In this document: piece by piece, positions 1 through 15,400 of the stretch | How positions within the stretch are numbered: the first letter of the stretch is position 1 | How the letters are laid out: each line of letters starts with the position of its first letter | From: Echiichthys vipera | Lineage: Eukaryota > Chordata > Actinopteri > Perciformes > Trachinidae | NCBI GenBank assembly: GCA_963691815.1 | Contig: OY829653.1 | Span: forward strand, 34,032,106 to 34,096,105 | Reading direction: 5' to 3' | DNA: 64,000 bases | The notes under the pieces: generated by a model | Databases searched by the model: none | Seen by the model: the letters and a program-made list of their open reading frames with translations, nothing else | Told to the model about the DNA's origin: nothing | Position numbers and translations under genes: made by a program

Positions 1-890
1 ACTAAAAACAGATGCAAGACACCACAAAAACGACTAAAAACAGATGAAAACACCACAGAAACATGACAAAACGACTAAAAACGGATGAAAACACTAAAAA
101 CATGACAAAAAAACAACTAAAAACAGACGAAAACATCACAAAAAGGTGATGAAATTCCTAAAAACAGACAAAAACACCACAAAAACGTGATGAACCGACT
201 TAAAACAGATGAAAACACCCAGAAAATGTGACAAAACGACTAAAAACAGACGAAAACGCCACAAGAACATGACAAAACAACTGAAAACAGACGTAAAACT
301 CAACAAAAACATGATGAGAAAACTAAAAACAGACGAAAAAAACACAAAAACGTGATGAAATGACTAAAAACAGACGCAAGACACCACAAAAACAACTAAA
401 AACTGATTAAAATACCACTAAAACGTGATGAACCGACTTAAAACAAATGAAAACACCACAAAAACGTGATGAAAAAACTAAAAACAGACGGAAAGCTCAA
501 CAAAAACATGACAAAACGACTAAAAACAGACGCAAAACTCCACAAAATCGTGATGAAACGACTAAAAACAGATGAAAACACCACAAAAACTTGATAAAAC
601 AACTATAAAACAAAACGACTAAAAACAGACGCAAAACACCACAAAAACATGACAAAACGACTAAAAACTGATGAAAACACTCGAAAAGGTGACAAACACG
701 ACTAAAAACAGATGAAAACACCACAAAAACGTAAAAAAACGACTAAAAACAGAGAAAAACACCACAAAAATATGATAAAACAACTAAAAACAGACGAAAC
801 ACACCACAAAAACGTAAAAAAACGACTAAAAACAGAGAAAAACACCACAAAAATATGATAAAACAACTAAAAACAGACGCAAAACTCCAC
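1..890. repeat. Array segment related to 5.3-5.6 kb
   Basis: Positions 1 to about 290 match 5324-5613 at an offset of 5,323 bp with scattered substitutions, including the shared motif AAAAGGTGATGAAATTCC. They also match the second copy of that unit 1,545 bp further on. The remainder up to about 890 consists of monomers related to other family members, and I could not assign it to a clean tandem HOR. The window cuts the array on its left side. Confidence 0.7.
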
Positions 891-3800
891 AAAATCGTGA
901 TGAAACGACTAAAAACAGATGAAAACACCACAAAAACTTGATAAAACAACTATAAAACAGACGAAACACACCACAAAAACATGAAAAAACAAATAAAAAC
1001 GGATTAAAACACCTCGAAAAGGTGACAAAAATGACTAAAAACAGATGAAAATACCACAAAATCGTGAAAAAATAACTAAAAACAGATGAAAACACCACAA
1101 TAACGTGATGAAACGACTTAAAACAGATGAAAACACCACAAAAACGTGATGAAACGCCTCAAAAAAGATGAAAACACTAAAAAACATGACAAAAAAACAA
1201 CTAAAAACAGACGAAAACATCACAAAAACGTGATGAAATGACTAAAAACAGATGAAAACACCACAAAAACATGACAGAACAACTAAAAACAGACGAAAAC
1301 ACCACAAAAACGTGATGAAACGACAAAAAACACAGGAAAACACCACAAATATGTGATGAAACGACTTAAAAATGACGCAAGACACCACTAAAACGTGACA
1401 AAATGATTAAAAACAGACAACACCACAAAAACATGACAAAACGACTAAAAACAGACGCAAAACACCACAAAAACATGACAAAACGACTAAAAACTGATGA
1501 AAACACTCGAAAAGGTGACAAACACGACTAAAAACAGATGAAAACACCACAAAAACGTAAAAAAACGACTAAAAACTGAGAAAAACACCACAAAAATATG
1601 ATAAAACAACTAAAAACAGACGAAACACACCACAAAAACGTGATGAAACGACTAAAAACAGACGCAAGACACCACAAAAACGACTAAAAACAGATGAAAA
1701 CACCACAGAAACGTGATGAGACGCCTCAAAACAGATGAAAACACTAAAAACATGACAAAAAAAAAAACTAAAAACAGACGAAAACATCACAAAAACGTGA
1801 TGAATTTCCTATAAACAGACGAAAACACCACAAAAACGTGATGAACCGACTTAAAACAGATGAAAACACCCAGAAAATGTGACAAAACGACTAAAAACAG
1901 ACGAAAACACCACAAGAACATGACAAAACAACTAAAAACAGACGTAAAACTCAACAAAAACATGATGAGACAACTAAAAACAGATGAAAACACCACAAAA
2001 ACGTGATAAAACAACTAAAAACAGATGCAAAACTCAACAAAAACATGATGAGACAACTAAAAACAGATGAAAACACCACAAAAACGTGATAAAACAACTA
2101 AAAACAGACGAAACACACCACAAAAACGTGATGAAACGACCAAAAACAGACGCAAGACACCACAAAAATGTGACAAAAAGACTAAAATCAGTTGAAAACA
2201 GCGCAAAAACGCGATGAAACGCCTATAAACAGATGAAAACACCACAAAAACATGAAAAAACAGCTAAAAACAGACGAAAACACCACAAAAACGTGATGAA
2301 ACGACAAAAAACACACGAAAACACAACAAAAATGTGATGAAACGACTTAAAATTGCGCAAGACACCACTAAAACGTGACAAAATGATTAAAAACAGACAC
2401 CAAAAAAACATGACAAAACGACTAAAAACAGAAGCAAAACTCCACAAAAACATTATGAAACGACTTAAAACAGATGAAAACACCACAAAAACGTGATTAA
2501 AAGACTAAAAACAGACGAAAACACCACAAAAACATGACAAAACGACTAAAAACGGATGAAAACACCACAAAAACATGACAAAACAACTAAAAAAAGATCA
2601 AAACACCACAAAAATATGATAAAACAACTAAAAACAGACGAAAAAAACACAAAAACGTGATGAAACGACTAAAAACAGATGAAAACACCACAAAAACTTG
2701 ATAAAACAACTACAAAACAGACGAAACACACCACAAAAACATGAAAAAACAAATAAAAACGGATTAAAACACCTCGAAAAGGTGACAAAAATGACTAAAA
2801 ACAGATGAAAATACCACAAAATCGTGAAAAAACGACTAAAAACAGATGAAAACACCACAATAACGTGATGAAACGACTTAAAACAGATGAAAACACCACA
2901 AAAACGTGATGAAACGCCTCAAAAAAGATGAAAACACTAAAAAACATGACAAAAAAACAACTAAAAACAGACGAAAACATCACAAAAACGTGATGAAATG
3001 ACTAAAAACAGATGAAAACACCACAAAAACATGACAGAACAACTAAAAACAGACGAAAACACCACAAAAACGTGATGAAACGACAAAAAACACAGGAAAA
3101 CACCACAAATATGTGATGAAACGACTTAAAAATGACGCAAGACACCACTAAAACGTGACAAAATGATTAAAAACAGACAACACCAAAAAAACATGACTAA
3201 ACGACTAAAAACAGACGCAAAACTCCACAAAAACATTATGAAATGCCTTAAAACAGATGAAAACACCACAAAAACGTTATGAAACGACTAAAAACAGATG
3301 AAAACACCACAAAAACATGACAAAACAACTAAAAACAGATGAAAACACCACAAATATGTGATGAAACGCCTTGAAAAAGACTCAAGACACCACTAAAACG
3401 TGACAAAATGATTAAAAACAGACAACACCACAAAAACATGACAAAACGACTAAAAACAGACGCAAAACACCACAAAAACATGACAAAACGACTAAAAACT
3501 GATGAAAACACTCGAAAAGGTGACAAACACGACTAAAAACAGATGAAAACACCACAAAAACGTAAAAAAACGACTAAAACAGAGAAAAACACCACAAAAA
3601 TAAGATAAAACAACTAAAAACAGACGAAACACACCACAAAAACGTGATGAAACGACTAAAAACAGACGCAAGACACCACAAAAACGACTAAAAACAGATG
3701 AAAACACCACAGAAACGTGATGAAACGCCTCAAAACAGATGAAAACACTAAAAACATGACAAAAAAAAAAACTAAAAACAGACGAAAACATCACAAAAAC

Positions 3801-4560
3801 GTGATGAATTTCCTAAAAACAGACGAAAACACCACAAAAACGTGATGAACCGACTTAAAACAGATGAAAACACCCAGAAAATGTGACAAAACGACTAAAA
3901 ACAGACGAAAACACCACAAGAACATGACAAAACAACTAAAAACAGACGTAAAACTCAACAAAAACATGATGAGACAACTAAAAACAGATGAAAACACCAC
4001 AAAAACGTGATAAAACAACTAAAAACAGATGCAAAACTCAACAAAAACATAATGAGACAACTAAAAACAGATGAAAACACCACAAAAACGTGATAAAACA
4101 ACTAAAAACAGACGAAACACACCACAAAAACGTGATGAAACGACCAAAAACAGACGCAAGACACCACAAAAATGTGACAAAAAGACTAAAATCAGATGAA
4201 AACAGCGCAAAAACGTGATGAAACGCCTATAAACAGATGAAAACACCACAAAAACATGAAAAAACAGCTAAAAACAGACGAAAACACCACAAAAACGTGA
4301 TGAAACGACAAAAAACACACGAAAACACCACAAAAATGTGATGAAACGACTTAAAATTGCGCAAGACACCACTAAAACGTGACAAAATGATTAAAAACAG
4401 ACAACACCAAAAAAACATGACAAAATGACTAAAAACAGAAGCAAAACTCCACAAAAACATTATGAAACGACTTAAAACAGATGAAAACACCACAAAAACG
4501 TGATTAAAAGACTAAAAACAGACGAAAACACCACAAAAACATGACAAAACGACTAAAAAC
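890..4560. repeat. HOR of 1.76 kb, two copies, second one expanded
   Basis: About 0.89-1.44 kb matches 2.65-3.20 kb at offset 1,760 bp, for example ACGAAACACACCAC at 961 and 2721. From about 1.44 to 2.40 kb the match to 3.44-4.40 kb has offset 2,004. It becomes 2,007 after a 3-bp difference near 2398 and ends near 2,551/4,558. The change of 244 bp is an extra block at about 3,181-3,424 in the second copy. It lies between two occurrences of the motif CAGACAACACCA, as expected for an exchange between paralogous monomers. Confidence 0.8.
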
Positions 4561-6074
4561 AGAAGCAAAACTCCACAAAAACATTATGAAATGACTTAAA
4601 ACAGACGAAAACACCACAAAAACGTGATGAAACGACAAAAAACAGACGAAAAAAACACAAAAACGCGATGAAACGACAGACGCAAGACACCACAAAAACA
4701 ACTAAAAACTGATTAAAATACCACTAAAATGTGATTAACCGAATTAAAACAAATGAAAACACCACAAAAACGTGATGAAAAAACTAAAAACAGACGGAAA
4801 GCTCAACAAAACATGATAAAATGACTGAAAACAGACGCAAAACTCCACAAAATCGTGATAAAACGACTAAAAACAGATGAAAACACCACAAAAACTTGAT
4901 AAAACAACTACAAAACAGACGAAATACACCACAAAAACATGAAAAAACAAATAAAAACGGATGAAAACACCTCGAAAAGGTGACAAAAATGACTAAAAAC
5001 AGATGAAAACACCACAAAAACGTGAAAAAACGACTAAAAACAGATGAAAACACCACAATAATGTGATGAAACGACTTAAAACAGATGAAAACACCACAAA
5101 AACGTGATGAAACAACTAAAAACAGACGCAAGACACCACAAAAACGTGATGAAACAACTAAAAACAGTCGCAAGACACCACAAAAACATGAAAAAACAAA
5201 TAAAAACGGATGAAAACACTAAAAAACATGACAAAAAAACAACTAAAAACAGACGAAAACACCACAAAAACGTGATGAAACGACTTAAAACAGATGAAAA
5301 CACCACAAAAACGTGATGAAACAACTAAAAACAGACGCAAGACACCACAAAAACGACTAAAAACAGATGAAAACACCACAGAAACATGACAAAACGACTT
5401 TAAACGGATGAAAACACTAAAAACATGACAAAAAAACAACTAAAAACAGACGAAAACATCACAAAAAGGTGATGAAATTCCTAAAAACAGACGAAAACAC
5501 CACAAAAACGTGATGAACCGACTTAAAACAGATGAAAACACCCAGAAAATGTGACAAAACGACTAAAAACAGACGAAAACACCACAAGAACATGACAAAA
5601 CAACTAAAAACAGACGCAAAACTCCAGAAAAACATGATGAAATTCCTAATAACAGACGAAAACACCACAAAAATGTGATGAAACAACTAAAAACAGATGC
5701 AAAACTCAACAAAAACATGATGAAACAACTAAAAACAGATGAAAACACCACAAAAACGTGATAAAACAACTAAAAACAGACGAAACACACCACAAAAACG
5801 TGATGAAACGACCAAAAACAGACGCAAGACACCACAAAAATGTGACAAAAAGACTAAAATCAGATGAAAACAGCGCAAAAACGTGATGAAACGCCTATAA
5901 ACAGATGAAAACACCACAAAAACATGAAAAAACAGCTAAAAACAGACGAAAACACCACAAAAACGTGATGAAACGACAAAAAACACACGAAAATACCACA
6001 AATATGTGATGAAACGACTTAAAATTGACGCAAGACACCACTAAAACGTGACAAAATGATTAAAAACAGACAAC
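4530..6074. repeat. 1,545-bp HOR, copy 1
   Basis: This segment repeats at offset 1,545 bp. AGAAGCAAAACTCCAC at 4561 recurs at 6106, and the compared lines in between are almost identical. The left edge lies near 4,530, where the upstream monomers stop matching those before 6,075. It contains the module that also appears at the extreme left of the window. Confidence 0.85.
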
Positions 6075-7491
6075 ACCAAAAAAACATGACAAAACGACTA
6101 AAAACAGAAGCAAAACTCCACAAAAACATTATGAAATGACTTAAAACAGACGAAAACACCACAAAAACGTGATGAAACGACAAAAAACAGACGAAAAAAA
6201 CACAAAAACGCGATGAAACGACAGACGCAAGACACCACAAAAACAACTAAAAACTGATTAAAATACCACTAAAACGTGATTAACCGAATTAAAACAAATG
6301 AAAACACCACAAAAACGTGATGAAAAAACTAAAAACAGACGGAAAGCTCAACAAAACATGATAAAATGACTGAAAACAGACGCAAAACTCCACAAAATCG
6401 TGATAAAACGACTAAAAACAGATGAAAACACCACAAAAACTTGATAAAACAACTACAAAACAGACGAAATACACCACAAAAACATGAAAAAACAAATAAA
6501 AACGGATGAAAACACCTCGAAAAGGTGACAAAAATGACTAAAAACAGATGAAAACACCACAAAAACGTGAAAAAACGACTAAAAACAGATGAAAACACCA
6601 CAATAATGTGATGAAACGACTTAAAACAGATGAAAACACCACAAAAACGTGATGAAACAACTAAAAACAGACGCAAGACACCACAAAAACGTGATGAAAC
6701 AACTAAAAACAGTCGCAAGACACCACAAAAACATGAAAAAACAAATAAAAACGGATGAAAACACTAAAAAACATGACAAAAAAACAACTAAAAACAGACG
6801 AAAACACCACAAAAACGTGATGAAACGACTTAAAACAGATGAAAACACCACAAAAACGTGATGAAACAACTAAAAACAGACGCAAGACACCACAAAAACG
6901 ACTAAAAACAGATGAAAACACCACAGAAACATGACAAAACGACTTTAAACGGATGAAAACACTAAAAACATGACAAAAAAACAACTAAAAACAGACGAAA
7001 ACATCACAAAAAGGTGATGAAATTCCTAAAAACAGACGAAAACACCACAAAAACGTGATGAACCGACTTAAAACAGATGAAAACACCCAGAAAATGTGAC
7101 AAAACGACTAAAAACAGACGAAAACACCACAAGAACATGACAAAACAACTAAAAACAGACGCAAAACTCCAGAAAAACATGATGAAATTCCTAATAACAG
7201 ACGAAAACACCACAAAAATGTGATGAAACAACTAAAAACAGATGCAAAACTCAACAAAAACATGATGAAACAACTAAAAACAGATGAAAACACCACAAAA
7301 ACGTGATAAAACAACTAAAAACAGACGAAACACACCACAAAAACGTGATGAAACGACCAAAAACAGACGCAAGACACCACAAAAATGTGACAAAAAGACT
7401 AAAATCAGATGAAAACAGCGCAAAAACGTGATGAAACGCCTATAAACAGATGAAACACCACAAAAACATGAAAAAACAGCTAAAAACAGAC
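6075..7491. repeat. 1,545-bp HOR, copy 2 (truncated)
   Basis: This matches 4,530-5,947 at offset 1,545. A one-base loss near 7,452 (GATGAAACACC against GATGAAAACACC) shifts the register. Identity ends just after the shared AACAGCTAAAAACAGACG, where copy 2 passes into GCAAAACTCC and copy 1 into AAAACACC. The copy is therefore incomplete and its right end is a junction with another array type. Confidence 0.82.
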
Positions 7492-10400
7492 GCAAAACTC
7501 CACAAAATCGTGATGAAACGACTAAAAACAGATGAAAACACCACAAAAACTTGATAAAACAACTACAAAACAGACGAAACACACCACAAAAACATGAAAA
7601 AACAAATAAAAACGGATTAAAACACCTCGAAAAGGTGACAAAAATGACTAAAAACAGATGAAAATACCACAAAAACGTGAAAAAACGACTAAAAACAAAT
7701 GAAAACACCACAATAACGTGATGAAACGACTTAAAACAGATGAAAACACCACAAAAACGTGATGAAACGCCTCAAAAAAGATGAAAACACTAAAAAACAT
7801 GACAAAAAAACAACTAAAAACAGACGAAAACATCACAAAAACGTGATGAAATGACTAAAAACAGATGAAAACACCACAAAAACATGACAGAACAACTAAA
7901 AACAGACGAAAACACCACAAAAACGTGATGAAACGACAAAAAACACAGGAAAACACCACAAATATGTGATGAAACGACTTAAAAATGACACCACACCACT
8001 AAAACGTGACAAAATGATTAAAAACAGACAACACCAAAAAAACATGACAAAACGACTAAAAACAGACGCAAAACTCCACAAAAACATTATGAAATGCCTT
8101 AAAACAGATGAAAACACAAAAAAACGTTATGAAACGACTAAAAACAGATGAAAACACCACAAAAACATGACAAAACAACTAAAAACAGATGAAAACACCA
8201 CAAATATGTGATGAAACGCCGTGAAAAAGACGCAAGACACCACTAAAACGTGACAAAATGATTAAAAACAGACAACACCAAAAAAACATGACAAAACGAC
8301 TAAAAACAGAAGCAAAACTCCACAAAAACATTATGAAATGACTTAAAACAGACGAAAACACCACAAAAACGTGATGAAACGACAAAAAACACACGAAAAT
8401 ACCACAAATATGTGATGAAACGACTTAAAATTGACGCAAGACACCACTAAAACGTGACAAAATTATTAAAAACAGACAACACCAAAAAAACATGACAAAA
8501 CGACTAAAAACAGAAGCAAAACTCCACAAAAACATTATGAAATGACTTAAAACAGATGAAAACACCACAAAAACGTGATTAAAAGACTAAAAACAGACGA
8601 AAACACCACAAAAACATGACAAAACGACTAAAAACGGATGAAAACACCACAAAAACATTACAAAACGACTAAAAAAAGATCAAAACACCACAAAAATATG
8701 ATAAAACAACTAAAAACAGACGAAAAAAACACAAAAACGTGATGAAACGACTAAAAATAGACGCAAGACACCACAAAAACAACTAAAAACTGATTAAAAT
8801 ACCACTAAAACGTGATGAACCGACTTAAAACAAATGAAAACACCACAAAAACGTGATGAAAAAACTAAAAACAGACGGAAAGCTCAACAAAAACATGACA
8901 AAACGACTAAAAACAGACGCAAAACTCCACAAAATCGTGATGAAACGACTAAAAACAGATGAAAACACCACAAAAACTTGATAAAACAACTACAAAACAG
9001 ACGAAACACACCACAAAAACATGAAAAAACAAATAAAAACGGATTAAAACACCTCGAAAAGGTGACAAAAATGACTAAAAACAGATGAAAATACCACAAA
9101 AACGTGAAAAAACGACTAAAAACAGATGAAAACACCACAATAACGTGATGAAACGACTTAAAACAGATGAAAACACCACAAAAACGTGATGAAACGCCTC
9201 AAAAAAGATGAAAACACTAAAAAACATGACAAAAAAACAACTAAAAACAGACGAAAACATCACAAAAACATGACAGAACAACTAAAAACAGACGAAAACA
9301 CCACAAAAACGTGATAAAACGACAAAAAACACAGGAAAACACCACAAATATGTGATGAAACGACTTAAAAATGACGCAAGACACCACTAAAACGTGACAA
9401 AATGATTAAAAACAGACAACACCAAAAAAACATGACAAAACGACTAAAAACAGACGCAAAACTCCACAAAAACATTATGAAATGCCTTAAAACAGATGAA
9501 AACACAAAAAAACGTTATGAAACGACTAAAAACAGATGAAAACACCACAAAAACATGACAAAACAACTAAAAACAGATGAAAACAACACAAATATGTGAT
9601 GAAACGCCTTGAAAAAGACGCAAGACACCACTAAAACGTGACAAAATGATTAAAAACAGACAACACCACAAAAACATGACAAAACGACTAAAAACAGACG
9701 CAAAACACCACAAAAACATGACAAAACGACTAAAAACTGATGAAAACACTCGAAAAGTTTACAAACACGACTAAAAACAGATGAAAACACCACAAAAACG
9801 TAAAAAAACGACTAAAAACAGAGAAAAACACCACAAAAATATGATAAAACAACTAAAAACAGACGAAACACACCACAAAAACGTGATGAAACGACTAAAA
9901 ACAGACGCAAGACACCACAAAAACGACTAAAAACAGATGAAAACACCACAGAAACGTGATGAAACGCCTCAAAACAGATGAAAACACTAAAAACATGACA
10001 AAAAAAACAACTAAAAACAGACGAAAACATCACAAAAACGTGATGAATTTCCTAAAAACAGACGAAAACACCACAAAAACGTGATGAACCGACTTAAAAC
10101 AGATGAAAACACCACAAAAATGTGACAAAACGACAAAAAACAGACGAAAACAACACAAGAACATGACAAAACAACTAAAAACAGACGCAAAACTCCAGAA
10201 AAACATGATGAAATGTCTAAAAACAGATGAAAACACCATAAAAACGTGACAAAAACGACTAAAAACATATGAAAACACCACATAAACGTCATAAAACAAC
10301 TATGAACAGACGAAACACACCAAAATAACGTGATGAAACGACTAAAAACAAACGCAAGACACCACAAAAACGACTAAAAACTGATGAAAACACCACAAAA

Positions 10401-12416
10401 ACGTGATGAAACGACTAAAAACAGACGAAAACACCACGAAAACATGACAAAACAACTAAAAACAGACGCAAAACTCCAGAAAAACATGATGAAATTCCTA
10501 ATAACAGACGAAAACACCACAAAAATGTGATGAAACAACTAAAAACGGATGCAAAACTCAACAAAAACATGATGAAACAACTAAAAACAGATGAAAACAC
10601 CACAAAAACGTGATAAAACAACTAAAAACAGACGAAACACACCACAAAAACGTGATGAAACGACCAAAAACAGACGCAAGACACCACAAAAATGTGACAA
10701 AAAGACTAAAATCAGATGAAAACAGCGCAAAAACGTGATGAAACGCCTATAAACAGATGAAAACACCACAAAAACATGAAAAAACAGCTAAAAACAGACG
10801 AAAACACCACAAAAACGTGATGAAAAGACAAAAAACACACGAAAATACCACAAATATGTGATGAAACGACTTAAAATTGACGCAAGACACCACTAAAACG
10901 TGACAAAATGATTAAAAACAGACAACACCAAAAAAACGTGACAAAATGACTAAAAACAGAAGCAAAACTCCACAAAAACATTATGAAATGACTTAAAACA
11001 GATGAAAACACCACAAAAACGTGATTAAAAGACTAAAAACAGACGAAAACACCACAAAAACATGACAAAACGACTAAAAACGGATGAAAACACCACAAAA
11101 ACATTACAAAACGACTAAAAAAAGATCAAAACACCACAAAAATATGATAAAACAACTAAAAACAGACGAAAAAAACACAAAAACGTGATGAAACGACTAA
11201 AAACAGACGCAAGACACCACAAAAACAACTAAAAACTGATTAAAATACCACTAAAACGTGATGAACCGACTTAAAACAAATGAAAACACCACAAAAACGT
11301 GATGAAAAAACTAAAAACAGACGGAAAGCTCAACAAAAACATGACAAAACGACTAAAAACAGACGCAAAACTCCACAAAATCGTGATGAAACGACTAAAA
11401 ACAGATGAAAACACCACAAAAACTTGATAAAACAACTACAAAACAGACGAAACACACCACAAAAACATGAAAAAACAAATAAAAACGGATTAAAACACCT
11501 CGAAAAGGTGACAAAAATGACTAAAAACAGATGAAAATACCACAAAAACGTGAAAAAACGACTAAAAACAAATGAAAACACCACAATAACGTGATGAAAC
11601 GACTTAAAACAGATGAAAACACCACAAAAACGTGATGAAACGCCTCAAAAAAGATGAAAACACTAAAAAACATGACAAAAAAACAACTAAAAACAGACGA
11701 AAACATCACAAAAACGTGATGAAATGACTAAAAACAGATGAAAACACCACAAAAACATGACAGAACAACTAAAAACAGACGAAAACACCACAAAAACGTG
11801 ATGAAACGACAAAAAACACAGGAAAACACCACAAATATGTGATGAAACGACTTAAAAATGACACCACACCACTAAAACGTGACAAAATGATTAAAAACAG
11901 ACAACACCAAAAAAACATGACAAAACGACTAAAAACAGACGCAAAACTCCACAAAAACATTATGAAATGCCTTAAAACAGATGAAAACACAAAAAAACGT
12001 TATGAAACGACTAAAAACAGATGAAAACACCACAAAAACATGACAAAACAACTAAAAACAGATGAAAACACCACAAATATGTGATGAAACGCCGTGAAAA
12101 AGACGCAAGACACCACTAAAACGTGACAAAATGATTAAAAACAGACAACACCACAAAAACATGACAAAACGACTAAAAACAGACGCAAAACACCACAAAA
12201 ACATGACAAAACGACTAAAAACTGATGAAAACACTCGAAAAGGTGACAAACACGACTAAAAACAGATGAAAACACCACAAAAACGTAAAAAAACGACTAA
12301 AAACAGAAAAACACCACAAAAATATGATAAAACAACTAAAAACAGACGAAACACACCACAAAAACGTGATGAAACGACTAAAAACAGACGCAAGACACCA
12401 CAAAAACGACTAGAAA
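7491..12416. repeat. Irregular HOR domain with offsets of 2.45-2.50 kb and 3.87 kb
   Basis: Three correspondences tie this block together. 7,491-8,278 matches 11,364-12,151 at offset 3,873. About 8.34-9.26 kb matches 10.79-11.71 kb at offset 2,446. About 10.01-10.40 kb matches 12.47-12.90 kb at offset 2,460. The offsets do not agree with each other, so the block has lost and gained monomers since duplication. I infer an older or less homogenised part of the array. Confidence 0.7.
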
Positions 12417-15400
12417 CAGATGAAAACACCACAGAAACGTGATGAAACGCCTCAAAACAGATGAAAACAACTAAAAACAGACGAAAACATCACAAAAACG
12501 TGATGAATTTCCTAAAAACAGACGAAAACACCACAAAAACGTGATGAACCGACTTAAAACAGATGAAAACACCACAAAAATGTGACAAAATGACAAAAAA
12601 CAGACGAAAACAACACAAGAACATGACAAAACAACTAAAAACAGACGCAAAACTCCAGAAAAACATGATGAAATGTCTAAAAACAGATGAAAACACCATA
12701 AAAACGTGACAAAAACGACTAAAAACATATGAAAACACCACATAAACGTCATAAAACAACTATGAACAGACGAAACACACCAAAAAAACGTGATGAAACG
12801 ACTAAAAACAAACGCAAGACACCACAAAAACGACTAAAAACTGATGAAAACACCACAAAAACGTGATGAAACGACTAAAAACAGACGAAAACACCACGAA
12901 AACATGATAAAACGACTAAAAACGGATGAAAACACTTGAAAAGGTGACAAAAACGACTAAAAACAGATGAAAACACCACAAAAACGTGAAAAACGACTAA
13001 AAACAGAGAAAAACACCACAAAATTATGATAGAACAACTAAAAACAGACGAAACACACCACAAAAACGTGATGAAACGACTAAAAACAGACGCAAGACAC
13101 CACAAAAACGACTAAAAACAGATGAAAACACCACAGAAACGTGATGAAACGCCTCAAAACAAATGAAAACACTAAAAAACATGACGAAAAAAAAACTAAA
13201 AACAGACGAAAACATCACAAAAACGTGATGAATTTCCTAAAAACAGACGAAAACACCACAAAAACGTGATGAACCGACTTAAAACAGATGAAAACACCAC
13301 AAAAATGTGACAAAATGACTAAAAACAGACGAAAACACCACAAGAACATGACAAAACAACTAAAAACAGACGCAAAACTCCAGAAAAACATGATGAAATT
13401 CCTAATAACAGACGAAAACACCACAAAAATGTGATGAAACAACTAAAAACAGATGCAAAACTCAACAAAAACATGATGAAACAACTAAAAACAGATGAAA
13501 ACACCACAAAAACGTGATAAAACAACTAAAAACAGACGAAACACACCACAAATACGTGATGAAACGACCAAAAACAGACGCAAGACACCACAAAAATGTG
13601 ACAACTAGACTAAAATCAGATGAAAACAGCGCAAAAACGTGATGAAACGCTTATAAAAAGATGAAAACACCACAAAAACATGAAAAAACAGCTAAAAACA
13701 GACGAAAACACCACAAAAACGTGATGAAAAGACAAAAAACACACGAGAACACCACAAATATGTGATGAAACGACTTAAAATTGACGCAAGACACCACTAA
13801 AACGTGACAAAATGATTAAAAACAGACAACACCAAAAAAACATGACAAAACGACTAAAAACAGAAGCAAAACTCCACAAAAACATTATGAAACGACTTAA
13901 AACAGATGAAAACACCACAAAAACGTGATTGAAAGACTAAAAACAGACGAAAACACCACAAAAACATGACAAAACGACTAAAAACGGATGAAAACACCAC
14001 AAAAACATTACAAAACGACTAAAAAAAGATCAAAACACCACAAAAATATGATAAAACAACTAAAAACAGACGAAAAAAACACAAAAACGTGATGAAACGA
14101 CTAAAAACAGACGCAAGACACCACAAGAACAACTAAAAACTGATTAAAATACCACTAAAACGTGATGAACCGACTTAAAACAAATGAAAACACCACAAAA
14201 ACGTGATGAAAAAACTAAAAACAGACGGAAAGCTCAACAAAAACATGACAAAACGACTAAAAACAGACGCAAAACTCCACAAAATCGTGATGAAACGACT
14301 AAAAACAGATGAAAACACCACAAAAACTTGATAAAACAACTACAAAACAGACGAAACACACCACAAAAACATGAAAAAACAAATAAAAACGGATTAAAAC
14401 ACCTCGAAAAGGTGACAAAAATGACTAAAAACAGATGAAAACACCACAAAAACGTGAAAAAACGACTAAAAACAGATGAAAACACCACAATAACGTGATG
14501 AAACGACTTAAAACAGTAGAAAACACCACAAAAACGTGATGAAACGCCTCAAAAAAGATGAAAACACTAAAAAACATGACAAAAAAACAACTAAAAACAA
14601 TCGAAAACATCACAAAAACGTGATGAAATGACTAAAAACAGAGGAAAACACCACAAAAACATGACAGAACAACTAAAAACAGACGAAAACACCACAAAAA
14701 CGTGATGAAACGACAAAAAACACAGGAAAACACCACAAATATGTGATGAAACGACTTAAAAATGACGCAAGACACCACTAAAACGTGACAAAATGATTAA
14801 AAACAGACAACACCAAAAAAACATGACAAAACGACTAAAAACAGACGCAAAACTCCACAAAAACATTATGAAATGCCTTAAAACAGATGAAAACACCACA
14901 AAAACGTTATGAAACGACTAAAAACAGATGAAAACATCACAAAAACATGACAAAACAACTAAAAACAGATGAAAACACCACAAATATGTGATGAAACGCC
15001 TTGAAAAAGACGCAAGACACCACTAAAACGTGACAAAATGATTATAAACAGACAACACCACAAAAACATGACAAAACGACTAAAAACAGACGCAAAACAC
15101 CACAGAAACATGACAAAACGACTAAAAACTGATGAAAACACTCGAAAAGGTGACAAACACGACTAAAAACAGATGAAAACACCACAAAAACGTAAAAAAA
15201 CGACTAAAAACAGAGAAAAACACCACAAAAATATGATAAAACAACTAAAAACAGACGAAACACACCACAAAAACGTGATGAAACGACTAAAAACAGACGC
15301 AAGACACCACAAAAACGACTAAAAACAGATGAAAACACCACAGAAACGTGATGAAACGCCTCAAAACAGATGAAAACACTAAAAACATGACAAAAAAAAA

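Noticed and set aside
1757..1770. Poly-A runs of 9-11 bases (for example GACAAAAAAAAAAACTAAAAAC) as retroposon tails
   Set aside because: They sit at the same monomer position in several HOR copies (near 3,760, 15,390 and 22,030) and vary by one or two bases. This fits slippage within a monomer, with no element body or target-site duplication.
7274..7711. Longest open frame (145 codons, minus strand) and about 170 similar hydrophobic frames rich in F, V, S and C
   Set aside because: They are by-products of T-rich repeat DNA. CTA in GACTAAAAAC gives a minus-strand stop in one frame per monomer and leaves the other two open. Runs of 42-mers (14 codons) keep phase and each 41-mer shifts it. Frames overlap each other, have no common start or end, and show no codon-level conservation that I can see.
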